The notes: generated by a model from the sequence alone, not told the origin. A stretch of 64,000 nucleotides of DNA from Macrolepiota albuminosa (GCA_027475525.1 JAMWFC010000082.1:2850597-2914596), one strand, 5' to 3'. Counted from the stretch's first letter, positions 22,623 to 34,223 are shown. Translations and numbers: made by a program.

Positions 22623-23285
22623 CTTGACCAGACATCGGTCCGAGCCCTCCATGCTTTCCAAAAATCATCATCATCATCAACTCCTCAAAACCCAAAAAAA
22701 AAAACGCAAACGCAAACGCACCGCCCAGAAGATCCACTGCACCATCTGGCTATACTCCTCAGGCTGCTGCACAGGATCAAACGCAAAGACACGGTGGGTA
22801 TCGTAATACCGCGCGAGGTACAACAATATCGCCGCCGTCTCGAACACCGTAAAGTCCGCCCGGCTGTGGTCGACGAGCACGGGTATACGCCCGTTCGGGT
22901 TCAGCTTCAGGAACCACGGCTCCTTTTGCGTGTTTTCCGATAGATCGATCTTGTGTACGCTATATACCGCAAAAAAAAAACGTAATTTACGGGGGAAAAA
23001 ACAAACATGTTTAGACGGCGGGGGGACCCACGGCCCAAGGACATGGACATGGACATGGACGTACGCGTACTGTAGACCCGTCGTAGCCCTGAGCTCCTCG
23101 AGCAGCGCGGAGACCTTTCTTCCATTCGGGGTAGCGGCTGTATACAGAAGCAACGGCGGTCGTCGTTGTTGTGGTTGTTGGACGTGTCGGACGGCTGGAT
23201 CTACCGATGAATGAAAACGTTGTCGCCCCACCAGAGCGAGGCTCCGGGCACCAAGGACTAGACGACGCACGGCAGTCTGTGCCAT
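22623..23285 (-). CDS. Glutathione S-transferase, N-terminal half (3' end in gap)
   Basis: Thioredoxin-fold N-terminal domain of a fungal Ure2-type GST. The start at 23285 gives MAQTAVRRLVLGARSLALVG, a possible mitochondrial presequence. The domain reads LLLYTAATPNGRKVSALLEE, then (after an intron) VHKIDLSENTQKEPWFLKLN, PNGRIPVLVDHSRADFTVFE, TAAILLYLARYYDTHRVFAF and EEYSQMVQWIFWA. A last visible exon, bases 22623 to about 22652, adds HGGLGPMSGQ before a GT donor. The C-terminal helical domain is expected inside the N gap. Both visible introns contain long homopolymers (A10, T12) and an ATGGAC/CATGTC repeat that open false reading frames. The NPNGRIPVL segment supplies the cis-Pro of the glutathione site. 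Confidence 0.82.
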
Positions 23286-24327
23286 GTCGTAAAGGACTCA
23301 AGTATCGAAGGATGTCGTCGGTTAGTAGGTTAGGTGGTGTCGAGTTGACCGGAGATTATTGAGGGATGGATGGATCCAAATTTCTGATGGCGGGCCTACG
23401 AGGTCTCGAAATTAGATACCTAAACGCGTAGCGTATAACTCGTGGTAGCACAGAAAACGCCAGATAATACTGCTTCCGAGTGACATCAATCTTTTGATAA
23501 GATTAGATCTCCATAAGAAAAAAGAAAGGGAAACGAAAGGAAGAAGAGGAGAAAAAAAAAGTGGAACCACGAAGAACTCCTAGTCCCTGACTCGCGAGTC
23601 AATCTCTTTGCACCCATCAAAAGAGCCTAACGTTAAAAAGGGTGCACTACTTACTAGTAGTGGCAACTATTGTTTACGTTTTTGTTCATTCATACCGTGG
23701 CGGCGTCCTCAGGATGCTTCTCACCTGAGGTTTCTTTTTTCTCGCATGAAGCTTTGATGCCGTAGTTGAAGGAGATTCACGATGCCCACAGAGAGTACTT
23801 GGGCGTGCTTTTTTGAAATATGCCCGAATCCTTGATGCGTCTACAGCAAATCCAAAAAGCTTGAATTAACCAAGCAAACATAAGCTTTCGGGCAGAAGAC
23901 ACGGGCGGGGGGAGGGTCAATTCTCCGTTTGACGCTTCGCTGCTACGTAGATGTACATTGTCTATAAAGTACATATAAAAAAAAGACGAAAACGAAACGA
24001 AAAACCAAGAAAGACACATATGGAACAAGTAAACAAAAAAAAAGAGGAGTATTCGACGACAGCAGAAAGGATAGCAAAGGAAGAGTAAGAAAAGGAGAAA
24101 ACGATGATTGATAGCTAACATCTCATGGCGTGATAGACAAAGGACCGAGTTTGACGACGTAACCCTGAACAAAAACGGGACAAGAAACCCTAGGACAGTG
24201 GAGGGGGGGGACGTATAACAAGTGTTCAGAGCAAAGAGTGTGAAAAACAGAGTTCATAGGAAGAGGGTAGTCAGAAAAAAAGCAATTGTCCATGCCCAAT
24301 ACCCCAGAAAGCGTATTCTGTGTGCAA
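23286..24327. other. Intergenic, homopolymer-rich
   Basis: GST promoter side and the 3' region of the coiled-coil gene. Many A or T runs of 7-9 bases (23520-23560, 23980-24045). No conserved coding segment recognised. Confidence 0.4.
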
Positions 24328-25863
24328 TCAACCCTCGCTCCCCGGTGCATCCGGCGGAGACATGATGACAGAATTCCTCTTCTTTTCCTCCCTCTCTCCG
24401 GCAGGGCTGTGGGTGGACGGCTGGCGACTGAGATTGGGGCGTTCTGCAGGGGTCTTGGGCTTTGGGGAGGAGGCCAGGGCATGGTCAAACGGGGCACGGG
24501 GAGAGAGTCTCGGTGGCGGGGGCAGAGGCGGGGGCTCGAGAGGCATGGAGCGGGAAGACTCGATGCGGCGGGGGGGCGCAGGCTCTGGGGTCTCAGAGTC
24601 GGCGTCTGCGATAATGATTGGGGTGTCCCTGTCTGGCCCCCAGCTGGGGGAGGACGAGTGGGGAGATATTTCTGTGCGGCGGCGGGACGAGAGGGAGGGT
24701 TCGAGGCCTGCGGAAGGTGGGAAAGAATAGGACTCTGCGGGGATTGGGCTGTTTGTGATGCCGTTGCGGAGAGAGGTCCTGGTGACTTTGTGTTTAGGGC
24801 CTGAACGCAAGGCGTCTTCGAGCTCTTCGACGCGTCGCTGGAGGCCGAGGACTTCCTGGCGCATGGGGGCGAGCTGTTTCTCGACAAGATCTTCGACGAG
24901 CTCGTTGATGTTTTCTTGCTGCTGGGAGAGGGCCTGGATGATTGCGTTGGAGCGCTGGAGCTGGTCTGCGAGCCAGGACTTGAGCTGCTTAGAGTCGTTG
25001 AGTGCGTCGTAAAAGAGCTCAAAAGGAGCGAGGAAGGCAGCCTTGTCTGTTGGATAGGCAGGATGGTGGAAGAGGGCGGGAGTGGTGGGGACGAGGGTGG
25101 AGGCAATTGGGACAGATGCTGTGGGAGGGGATCTGCGAGGAGCAGAGCGCTGGAGGGAGAGGCCAGTGGGGGTGGGAGGGACTGCAGAGGCGACACGGCG
25201 GACGATTGGGTCAGGACGTCTGAGGACGGCGGGGAGACGGGGGAGAGCCATGGGAAAGCGACCAAGAGTGACGGGAGGAGCGCTCTGGATAGCAGGCTGG
25301 GACTGGGGGTCTCTGGGACTGATGAGGATGTCTGCGGGCTTTTTTTGGGCGGAGCCAAGCTGCTCAGCACGACGACGGGCAAAGCTGATGGGGGGCGGGG
25401 GGAGGGCGTTTGTGTGGGAGGGTTGCGGGGGACTGGGGGGCCGGGAAGAGGGGACTCTGCGGGGACGCGAGGCCTTGGGGTCAGATGGGGCAGGGGGGAC
25501 GGTGGGGGACATGGGCGTGGCGGCGCTGCCCCTGCGCTGCTGGATAAGGGCCTTTTGCTTCTGCTTGACGGAGATCATGGACTTGACCTTTTCGATGGCC
25601 AGGGGGTTGTCTGGGGTGATGGTGAGGCCCATGACGACGGGGGAGATGGGCGTGGAGCTGGCGTGGTCGTTGGGGACGGCGACGTTGGTGTTGAGGGGCG
25701 CGACGGGGACGGGGGGGCGGGGCGCGCCGCTGATGGTGACGCGGCGGCGTTTGCTGGGGGGCGCGGGGGCGGGGGCAGGGTCGTCGGGGTCCTGCTTGTG
25801 CTTGGGGGCGGGGATGCTGCTGAACGCCTGGGCAAACGACGGGAGCGTCTGGTTGGCCGCCAT
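24328..25863 (-). CDS. Proline-rich coiled-coil protein of unknown function
   Basis: One uninterrupted frame of 511 codons from the ATG at 25863 (MAANQTLPSFAQAFSSIPAP). I recognise no catalytic domain. Residues 1-100 contain a basic patch SKRRRVTISG that could be a nuclear signal. Residues 115-270 are Pro/Arg-rich. Around residues 290-370 comes the only ordered part, FELFYDALNDSKQLKSWLAD followed by a heptad-like coiled coil (QQENINELVEDLVEKQLAPM, VLGLQRRVEELEDALR). The rest is Pro/Ser-rich and disordered, ending PPDAPGSEG. Strongly GC-rich codon usage. The start lies 62 bp after the Rtt109 stop on the same strand, so the two may share regulation. A DNA- or chromatin-linked scaffold is possible but is only inference. 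Confidence 0.7.
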   Translation of the reverse strand: MAANQTLPSFAQAFSSIPAPKHKQDPDDPAPAPAPPSKRRRVTISGAPRPPVPVAPLNTNVAVPNDHASSTPISPVVMGLTITPDNPLAIEKVKSMISVKQKQKALIQQRRGSAATPMSPTVPPAPSDPKASRPRRVPSSRPPSPPQPSHTNALPPPPISFARRRAEQLGSAQKKPADILISPRDPQSQPAIQSAPPVTLGRFPMALPRLPAVLRRPDPIVRRVASAVPPTPTGLSLQRSAPRRSPPTASVPIASTLVPTTPALFHHPAYPTDKAAFLAPFELFYDALNDSKQLKSWLADQLQRSNAIIQALSQQQENINELVEDLVEKQLAPMRQEVLGLQRRVEELEDALRSGPKHKVTRTSLRNGITNSPIPAESYSFPPSAGLEPSLSSRRRTEISPHSSSPSWGPDRDTPIIIADADSETPEPAPPRRIESSRSMPLEPPPLPPPPRLSPRAPFDHALASSPKPKTPAERPNLSRQPSTHSPAGEREEKKRNSVIMSPPDAPGSEG

Positions 25864-25925
25864 GCAGAGCAAGCCAACTTGTAAATAATTAAATACTACA
25901 AATCCTGAAACTCATCACTCCCGGA

Positions 25926-27095
25926 TCACTGCTTTTTCCGTGCCGTCAGTCTCCTCACCGTCCCGGCCTCCCTCCGCCCCGTCTCCAGTCCACCGTTCGC
26001 CACACGCACCTCCCCGCTCACGCCCTCCCCGCACAGGCCCCGGATCGTCCCCTCCACCAGCGCCGTCCCCCGCGCCGTGTGTTCTGCGGTCGAGAACTCG
26101 TGACTCCGAAGCCCGGCCAGTATCCGTTGCTCCACCTGCACCGGCACCGCTCCCGTCTGCTCAGCCACATCCTGCCCCGCCACATCCTCGCATCTGATTC
26201 CCAGTGCAAAGAACCCCGTTACAGCCCCAGACACACACTCTTGTCGGAACGACATCCGTTCCCAGAATTCCTCCGCTCCCACCTTTCCCAGCTCCCCCTC
26301 TGTCTCTCCCCGCTTGCGCTTCCGTCCTGTCCCCGTCAGCGCCAGTTCCTCCAGAAACCGCGTCTTGGGGTCGTCTTCAAACGACGGTATGTAGTGGCCC
26401 AGGCTACCCTCCCCCCCGCATGGCAGCCCAATCTCTTTCTGCGAATATGGGTGTCCGTATTTCCACTCTGATGTTTTAGCCGCCGATCCATCTCCCATCA
26501 ACAGTTGTACAGCCTCTGCTTCTCCATACCCAGGCAAAACATAATACAGCCTCGTCATCGTGGCTGTCCCCTTGTTCCTGATTTCCTCTTCAACATCTCC
26601 AAACATTCGCTTCCACCACCCGCAGAGCTTCACATCGCTCAGCGGTCGCTTACCCACGTACTCTGCAGAGTTGGGAAACAGATACTGCCCCTGTGCCCGT
26701 GCAAACAGGTGCACCCACAGGTTTTTCACCCCCACCGCGCCTGTCCCCGGGTCCCCAAAGTACCCCATAAACGCCCGCACCAGCGTGTACGTCGGCGACG
26801 GCGTTCCTGCCTGCCCGGTCGTGTCCACTTTTGAAATGTACAGAATCCCACTGTCTGTCGACGGCACAGTGTACACGTGCGCCTCCAGCCCAGTCACAAA
26901 CTTGCGTCCTCCCTCCCCTGCCCTCTCTTCAGAAAGCAGCACCAGAATGTCTTGCAAATATGTCCGCGGTCGCGGCTTCGCAAACGGGTACAGTGAATTG
27001 TCCTTGCGCCGTCCAGTCACGAGGACGTGCAAGTGAAACTCCCGTGTCCCCGGCAGTCGCGCCAGTGCTGCGAGCAGTGTATCTCGGAGGTTCAT
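25926..27095 (-). CDS. RTT109: Rtt109-type histone H3 lysine-56 acetyltransferase
   Basis: KAT11 family enzyme that acetylates new histone H3 (K56, also K9/K27 with Vps75 or Asf1) behind replication forks; nuclear. Single exon, 389 codons from the ATG at 27095 (MNLRDTLLAALARLPGTREF); a longer GTG-initiated reading is rejected. Family blocks: LYPFAKPRPRTYLQDILVLL, GLEAHVYTVPSTDSGILYIS-KVDTTG (acetyl-CoA core), TYTLVRAFMGYF, LWVHLFARAQGQYLFPNSAE and GKRPLSDVKLCGWWKRMF, where the paired Trp residues lie. The basic GTGRKRKRGE segment and the C-terminal basic tail (RRLTARKKQ) fit nuclear or histone contact. Length is within the fungal range. It lies upstream of the coiled-coil gene in the same direction. 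Confidence 0.92.
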   Translation of the reverse strand: MNLRDTLLAALARLPGTREFHLHVLVTGRRKDNSLYPFAKPRPRTYLQDILVLLSEERAGEGGRKFVTGLEAHVYTVPSTDSGILYISKVDTTGQAGTPSPTYTLVRAFMGYFGDPGTGAVGVKNLWVHLFARAQGQYLFPNSAEYVGKRPLSDVKLCGWWKRMFGDVEEEIRNKGTATMTRLYYVLPGYGEAEAVQLLMGDGSAAKTSEWKYGHPYSQKEIGLPCGGEGSLGHYIPSFEDDPKTRFLEELALTGTGRKRKRGETEGELGKVGAEEFWERMSFRQECVSGAVTGFFALGIRCEDVAGQDVAEQTGAVPVQVEQRILAGLRSHEFSTAEHTARGTALVEGTIRGLCGEGVSGEVRVANGGLETGRREAGTVRRLTARKKQ

Positions 27096-27188
27096 TGCAG
27101 AGTTCACGTGCACGCTCCGGCAACTTGGCCAGTCACGTTTGTTACAATCAGTTTCATCTTATCATCATAGCTGTACAACCGGTCCGAT

Positions 27189-29555
27189 TTAAACCTCGCT
27201 TGTGGCCCGCGATACTGTCTTTTCTACGTCTGTCTTTGACTCTCGTGTCTCCTCTGCCACCCCACCGTCCGTGTTCACTATCGACGTCACCGCACGGAAC
27301 GACGACAGCTGCAGAAAACTGCACTCTTCATGCCGCGGAACCACTTTTCCACGCAAAAACTCCCGACTGTTGAGTCTGCAGGCACATGTCAGCGATAACA
27401 GACACGCGCGTGGAAACATGCTTCCACTCAACGCTGCGAGAAATGAATTCACATAGCCTGGTCCCGGGTTTCAATTAATCCATCAATGCTTGGCTTGGCG
27501 GTGACTTACATTTACCCAAGACCCAAAATACCGCCTCCCAGATAAAACTTGTCGGCATCGTGATGAACTGTATCACGGCATATCAGTGCTGCTTTTCAAA
27601 CCCCCCCTGTATTTGGCATTACCGTAATGACAACCGTGACGGCAAGGACGCTGCGGTTGATACGACAAGTATCCGTCAGTTCGATCGAGAATACCCCTAT
27701 CAAAGAGCGTTTTTAATTACCCTGTTATCAATCCCGTGGTGAGACTATACGCGATCAAAATGGATATGAGGGAGTCGGTTCTAAAACGCGCGGATGTCAA
27801 TCAAATGGGCAGTCAAAGAAAAATTTGCCTTGGTACCTTTTGAACCCCGTCCGGCTCTTGGTCAGGTAATAGCATAACGAGCAGGCGATGATCATGTCTG
27901 CCGCCGCGGCACTTCCGATCCCAGCGCTTGTGACCCACTAAAACGGTTAAAATAAATCGTTTCAAGCCTCTCGGACGTACAATCAACTCGCCGAATTTGG
28001 CGGTTTCGATTATGAGGAAGCTGGCCCTGGAACGTCAGTCTTTGTGAGGCAACTTGACATTAGGTTTTCACCCTTCTACCGTAAAGACTGTGTAACGTGA
28101 GCGCGATTTCTAAAAACAAAAAAAAAACTGTTAGGAAACAAAGTATCCCCTCACCTATTCCGAGTCCTGGGTTAACGGGGCTTTAACAGAAATAAAAGTC
28201 TGTCCGTGGAGCTTTGTGCATACCGAAATGGATCAAGGCCAGGATGACCTTGGCAAGAGAATTAATCAGTCCATGGATGGCTACTGCTGCTGGTGGCGGT
28301 GGTGGGGAAATGTGCCTTACGATCAGAGCGGTTAACCATATGTTGTGCGACACTTTTTTTTTTTTGGTTTTTCGTGTGGGGTTATTTCTCACGTTGTGAT
28401 AACTGACGTACTGATCCAGACACGACGCGCAAAGAAACTGCATAATAAGAGAAACATTGCAACGACTTTTGAACGGAGCTACGAGAGGATATCGACGTAC
28501 CATTCAACAAGCAAGCCGATCACGCCCTAGACCAAAGAAAAATCAAGTTCAAGCCAAGTACTCGGTTAGGGCGGTTTTTTACACACATTGCAATCTGTTT
28601 GAAGCTACCCACAAGAGTCCCGAGGGTCGTCAGCATGGGCTTTTAATCTATCGCGTAAGAAACAAGGATGACTTGCGTTCATGCTCCTACGAGTGACGTG
28701 AACGTAACATGTCAATCAAACAGGACGCTCTGCACGGGATTATGTATGACAATGTCATTCACTCACCATGTTGTCTTGTACAGCGCAGGGGGGTTGTTGT
28801 AATTGATTACTAGGAACCTAGGGGTGCGATCAAGAGGATCAGGCGAAACGAAAAAAAGACGCCAGCAGAACCCAAATTGCCCCCGCACCAATACATCGAG
28901 ACCGTGCAAAGCACCAGTTGTGCCGTGTCCAATATCCTTTGGAAGTTCAATTCTCGTGAGTTTTGGATTGACGAGGGGGGGGGCATGAAGCGCTTCCTCA
29001 CCATACCACGAAAACCTGCAACACGCGGTTTGATTTGCGCTGATGTCACGCAGTGTACCCAATGAAGCGCTTCCTCACCATACCACGAAAACCTGCAACA
29101 CGCGGTTTGATTTGCGCTGATGTCACGCAGTGTACCCAACAAAACCAGCGGGGGTATACGCACGAATATTTTTATCAGCCGAGAATCTTGAGGGTACGAC
29201 CTGTCTTTTTCAACGTCAAAAAAGACTTTCTTTTTTGTTACTAAATTCCATTTGTTGTCATGGATACGTAACCTGTAGTATAAAAACCTTGTACGAGAAA
29301 GTCGTGTTTGAATTATTTTATTGATAAGCAGTGATTTCTGGGGATGAGCTCACGTTTGGATGAGTGTCACGCCGTATAATCTGCAATTCCAAGGGGATAG
29401 ATAGCCAAAATCAAGACAATAAAAAAAAGAACAAAAAGCAAAAATGTGAGTAAAAACAAAAACAGTTCGAGTATGGATAAGGCAGACATTGCTCCGGCGA
29501 GAAGGCCGATGAACGCACAACCGTACGTCAAGTTGAACCTGGCGGCGTCCATCAT
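27189..29555 (-). CDS. DUF6534-domain seven-transmembrane protein
   Basis: Basidiomycete-type integral membrane protein of unknown function. The gene is cut by many small introns, so no single frame is long, but joined exons give the family pattern: MMDAARFNLTYGCAFIGLLAG (start 29555), ILYGVTLIQT, KDRSYPQDSRLIKIF, VFVVWILDTAQLVLCTVSMY, ALYKTTW, GVIGLLVECFFARRVWI, SHNIWLTALIVAIHG, WVTSAGIGSAAAADMIIACS, LCYYLTKSRTGFKRTDSLIS, LIAYSLTTGLIT and VNSFLAAL, then NSREFLRG and a hydrophilic tail to 27189. The conserved SLCYYL-SRTGFKRTDS block is the strongest evidence. A 77-bp duplication (28985-29138) lies between early exons. The precise exon list is not settled. Neighbours give no functional hint. 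Confidence 0.7.
28985..29138. repeat. 77-bp direct tandem duplication 15
   Basis: Copies 28985-29061 and 29062-29138, within the DUF6534 gene. The only such duplication between 20 and 38 kb. Confidence 0.95.
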
Positions 29556-30081
29556 GATGATGGCGATGATGATGATGATGATGATGATGGCGGTGGTGAA
29601 GACCTCGAGCAGTAGAGTATTATGTGGCCCACGAGAGGGCAGGACATTCTCAGGTCGCACGCGGGGCCCCTCAATCATCGTTTCTTAAAGGGATCGAAAA
29701 AAAAAAAGAGCAAAACCAGCGCGTTTGCGTATTTTCGTGGGGGCGCCATACACACGCTATGAGAAGCTGTTGCTATAAACGAGAGATGCCCCGGTCGATG
29801 TCACCCGCGAGAAGCAGGCTCAAGTTCGTGCCGGTGGCTGTATTGAACCAGTGATCGGGGGAGTAGCGAGGGTTGTGTGAATAAACGACTTGCGTATCAG
29901 GAAGGATCATCCCAGAGATGGAGTGAGTATCTTACCGGCACCAGCGGAATCTATCAAGTGCATTGCATCGTGAGCGAATTGTACATCAAGAAATCTACAT
30001 TACTAGTACATCTGTGGTGATACAAGTCCGTTACTTATACATGGTATCTTGTCTGCAGAATTGGAGATAAAGGGATCGTCT
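29556..30081. other. Intergenic with ATG-type trinucleotide run
   Basis: Promoter side of the DUF6534 gene and 3' side of cullin-1. An imperfect (ATG)n run lies at 29551-29590 around the start codon. Nothing else recognised. Confidence 0.4.
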
Positions 30082-32841
30082 TTACGCAACATAGGAGTAG
30101 GTATCTTTAGTGCCATCGACTCGCTGGATATATTCTTTCTCTAACAGTGTTCCAATTGCCTGCAAAACATCGTTTAACACACGGAAGAAAAGACGCTGGA
30201 TTCCATCCTCACCTGCTTCACGTCAGGGATTTGCGGCGCAAATCGTTGTGAGACTAACGTTATGACTTCCTGGATCAGACCTTGATGTTTCATCGCCTTG
30301 CGAGCCTTCATGACTCTATTCGTTCCAGACATCCATCAGTAGGCTAACAATCCCAAGTAGGGGACACTAACCGAACAATGGTAGCCTGGATAGTGAGTTT
30401 CCTGTCTTCGGCGACAGTAGACATCACTTGTTTTGTCTCTGCCTTTTGTTCCAATTTAATAGGCAAATTGAGATTGATACGAATCTTCTTGGCTTTAAAG
30501 CCTACGCAAAACGTAACTTTGGGGAACAACCCGTCAGCGAGGAATACTCACTAGGGTTCAAGTCATATTGATCTGTCTCTTCGTTGAAGAGAATCTTCGC
30601 TTTCACGAGAAGCGCAAGGACTTGTCCAAGATAGTCCTTTGAGATGGACGTCGCTTTGAAGAGTTCGTCCAGCGACAACGTGTCGTGATCATTAAACTGC
30701 AGAAGAATGGCCGTCTGGTAGGCTGAAACCAGAAGAAGGTAGTTTTGATTGAGATAGTTCGTTCTGAGTTCGCATCTGGAATAGTTCCATAGCCAAGTGA
30801 GCTGGCGGGCCTCGTGGGCTTGATTGTAATACTGTCGAAACCCAGTATACGTCGGAAGAATCTGTTGAGGTATCACGAATTCATGGGTCGGAGGTTTCAA
30901 TGACCACAAGTTGGTCGCGAGGACCATGATGCTGAAATCAAGTTTTGTGTGGCCGTTTGTCCTTCGCACTCGCTCCTCAAATTTTTCAGTCATGTCTTTA
31001 CTCAGCTTCACATCTGTAAAGGACATGCTTGCTATACTTAAAAACTGCTTGAGAAGGATTTGGACGACAGACCTGTTAGCATTTTTCTCAATGCTGTCGT
31101 GTAGGCTACCCCACACGGGGCGTCCAATTTGCTGATCATGGATGATTCAATATCCTCCGACACCGACATCCCGTGGACCAGGCGTCTGGCGAGCCTGTTC
31201 TGGTAGAACGTCTCGAAAACGTCCTTTTCGCTTGTATAGTTAACAAGTGCCGCCTAGGACTTCTTAAAAAAAGTACTCATTTCTCACGACGAGGGAGACG
31301 TACCACGTTTTGCAAAGCAGCTTCGACATCGTCCACCTCTGCCATCTTATTGTTCTTCCTCAGCACAAGGTCGGCATATTTTGCGAGTAACTCGGGCGAT
31401 TTTGAGCTAGAGTCGTTCGTCACCGCATTACAATTCACATAGTCCTGATTGGCCTTGTCTAAACTCGCCATGAACCCAACCCCTCCCCGAAAGCAACTCT
31501 GAACCCTTTCTTTGTTCTTGTTATAGACCGAAACAAGGGCGTCCACGTATGCCTTGGGATCCACAGTGTCTGTGTCCGTATTAGCTTCACTTACGAGCGC
31601 TGCAACGGCAGCTAACCCAGCGTTCCTGACATATTGCTCAAATTTTTTGCGGAGAGGCTTGATACCATCTGGTAGGCGCGAAAGTAGACCATACATCCGC
31701 TGCAAGTCCTCATCCTTGTCGAATTCTAGCACTTGGGGAAAGGCTTCCCACATCGCCATTTGGTGCTCGCGGATTAGGATGTTCTCGCACATCGTAATGA
31801 GAGGCTTTCGCGACAGAGTACTCAGGCAACGCTCAACACGATCTTCTTCTTCTTTAAGCCACTCTTCAGCTTTCTTGAGGTATTCAATGACACTGTGATT
31901 TTCCAAGAACGCCCTTGATTTTTTCCTGTAATAACGCTCTGTTGCGGCGAGGAAGGGCATTTCAAAGTCATCACCATACACATAGAGACATTCGCTATTC
32001 ACGTCGGTGTCGTCCAGTCCGAGCGAGACAAATGAATGCACGACCTTCTTAACGAGACCTTGATCTATAGTGCTACCGTTTCTTTCACTTTCAATCATCC
32101 GAAGAATAGCCATCGTGAGTCTGCCATGTTTCTGGATGGGTGTGAAGAAATTGTCGTGCCATTGCAAAAGTGCTAGCTGTTCTGAAATCAGGACTTCGGG
32201 ATTAGACTAACGCTACGTTGTTTGCACACCGTGTAGACAGGATAGACTTTTTGTCGTCCTTCATCCCGCTCTCTCTTCACCCAATGCCGGTTAAGATATG
32301 TGAAAAGACGATTGATGTAATTGGCGCCTGTCGTATATCGGTCCCATTCACTGGCATAATAACGAAGGAGAACTTCATCTTGCATACCCTTGGTATTCTA
32401 AAGCTCGATCAGCGCGAGCGCGATACAAGAATTGGGGAAGATGCTGACTTTGTGAAGTGCCGTCAAAGTGAGAACGAGGTATCGTACAAGATTGTTATAC
32501 AAATCTAAGCCCATCAAGCTGGTTCCCGCTGTGATACCCACTCAGCACAAGGCGATCATGGCTGGTAGAAGCAGAAGACTTACTTCGATTTCCAGCACCC
32601 ATTAAATCTGACGCAAACATTTTTGCGGACGTGCAATAGTTGTACGCAACGGTGTATAAGGACATATACTACAAAACAAGAGATCTAGCTGGTCATTGTC
32701 GGAAGCAATGAGTCGTGTCACCTTGGAGTACGAAACACCAGTATGCAATTTGGTCATAATATGGTCGACACCTTCCTCGAGGAACTCCCAGGTTGTTTGG
32801 GGATCGACTGCCGCAGGACGCATGGAATTCGGGTGATTCAT
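30082..32841 (-). CDS. CUL1: Cullin-1 (SCF ubiquitin ligase scaffold)
   Basis: Scaffold linking Skp1/F-box receptors to the Rbx1 RING protein in SCF E3 ligases. The N-terminus MRPAAVDPQTTWEFLEEGVD (ATG 32823; 32841 adds six residues) is followed by NLMGLDLYNNL, then the long exon 31277-32167 with repeats including FFTPIQKHGRLTMAILRMIE and ILIREHQMAMWEAFPQVLE. The cullin homology part has DVFETFYQNRLARRLVHGMS, then SFTDVKLSKDMTEKFEERV, PTHEFVIPQQILPTYTGF and LTWLWNYSRCELRTNY. The C-terminal winged-helix ends RVMKARKAMKHQGLIQEVIT, which contains the neddylation-site lysine context, then RVDGTKDTYSYVA at 30082. At least eight introns. The gene looks intact and has no assembly duplication. Confidence 0.9.
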
Positions 32842-33115
32842 ATGAGTAACTTCAATTAGGGAAGAGCGAGGTTTTGACCTCGCAGCAACTGTAGACGACC
32901 GTATAAATGGGAAGGATATGATTGTGTCCAACCATCGGAAACAAATACCTCGTGCCAACAATAAAAATTGAAACAATTAGTGATCAGCATACGAACGATT
33001 TCATGAACAGAAAATAAAATCACCCCCTCCAGTGTATGGCTATTGTACTTGACAGAAGCATCACTTGATCGAAATTTCACCGACAGTTTGCTTGATTGTT
33101 TTGTGCTGGTACAGT

Positions 33116-34109
33116 CTACAATTTTACTCCCTTGTGAACGCATGCTATGCCTCCCCACATATCCTCCCACGCTCCACCATCAACGTCTTCTCCTGTAGCA
33201 AAGCCCGCATCTCTTATCATCCTAGCAAACTCAGCTTGTGGGGGGAATTTGCGGATAGATTCAACGAGGTACTGATACGAGCTTCTATCCCCAGCCAAGA
33301 TGGTCCCGAGAAGCGGTATCATTGTAAACGAATATTGGTCGTAGAGTCTGTAAAAACAATGAAACAAAGAAAGAAGGGCATTAAGGTTTGTACTTACGTG
33401 CTAAGCAACGGGTTGTTCACGCGACTAAATTCAAGACATGCAAATGTCCCTCCGGGCTTGAGGACACGATGTGCCTCTTTTAAAACATCAGGTATCGAAG
33501 TACAATTACGAATGCCGAAGGCAATAGTGTAGAGATCGAACGTATTGTCAGGGAATGCTTCTGCAGGTAATGCCTGAGCGTTGGCTTCGTGGAAAAAAAT
33601 CTGTGGTGCTGAAACGAATGGAGCTGGTTGTCACAAGAAGAAAAAAGCAGATGCATACTATTGTGGTACATGGTTTTCTTGAAACGACGGTAGCCCTCCT
33701 TGAGCATCTGCGCATTAATGTCCACGACTGCTACAGTCGTCTCTCTATCTGCATAGTTTTCACGGGCGTAGTCTAGCAGACGAAGGGCGATATCTCCTGT
33801 GCCACCTGCAACATCTATGCAACGCAATGGGCCTTTTCGCCCCGGCTTCAGTGAAGAGACAAAAGAGTCTTTCCAAAGCCTATGTACACCAAAAGACGTG
33901 GCATCATTCATCAAATCATATTTTGAGGCAACAGAGTCAAAAACTTCTTTGACCAGGGTTTCTTTGGATTCTTCTGGGACAGTCCTGAAACCAAAAGAAG
34001 TAGTTCGAGGAGGTTTTTCATGTGTTGGAGGAGATTGAGATGAGACGAAACGCGGAGAACGCAGTGACTTTTGCAGGGATATTCGTAGGGTACGAGAAAA
34101 ATGAAACAT
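33116..34109 (-). CDS. COQ5: COQ5 2-polyprenyl-6-methoxy-benzoquinol C-methyltransferase, mitochondrial
   Basis: C-methyltransferase of ubiquinone biosynthesis on the matrix face of the inner membrane. The start at 34109 gives [20 protein letters not shown], a clear Arg-rich presequence. Then [43 protein letters not shown]-binding motif [68 protein letters not shown] and [20 protein letters not shown], ending [13 protein letters not shown] at 33116. Two or three short introns. It is divergent from Fcf2, with about 115 bp between the start codons, so the promoter must be compact and possibly bidirectional. Confidence 0.94.
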
Positions 34110-34223
34110 GTCGGACTAGCGAGACCAAGTGCAAAAGAAAGGAAGGTTCACGTGATTCAATGGCATTTTGAACTTCTCAAAGGGCAAACCCCACATCTTG
34201 ATTTGCTTTCCATTGATTATCCA

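Noticed and set aside
22677..23100. Continuous 202-codon reading of the GST through its introns
   Set aside because: It includes HVHVHV and poly-Phe from intron repeats; splicing at GT..AG restores the known fold (LVHKID, FWAHGGLGPM).
24916..25884. Plus-strand Gly/Gly-Asp-rich frames of 268-322 codons
   Set aside because: Antisense shadows of the GC-rich coiled-coil gene; repetitive composition and no family.
29551..29590. (ATG)n run as a regulatory microsatellite or poly-Ile peptide
   Set aside because: Short and imperfect; it lies at the DUF6534 start and the poly-Ile reading is upstream of the family start.
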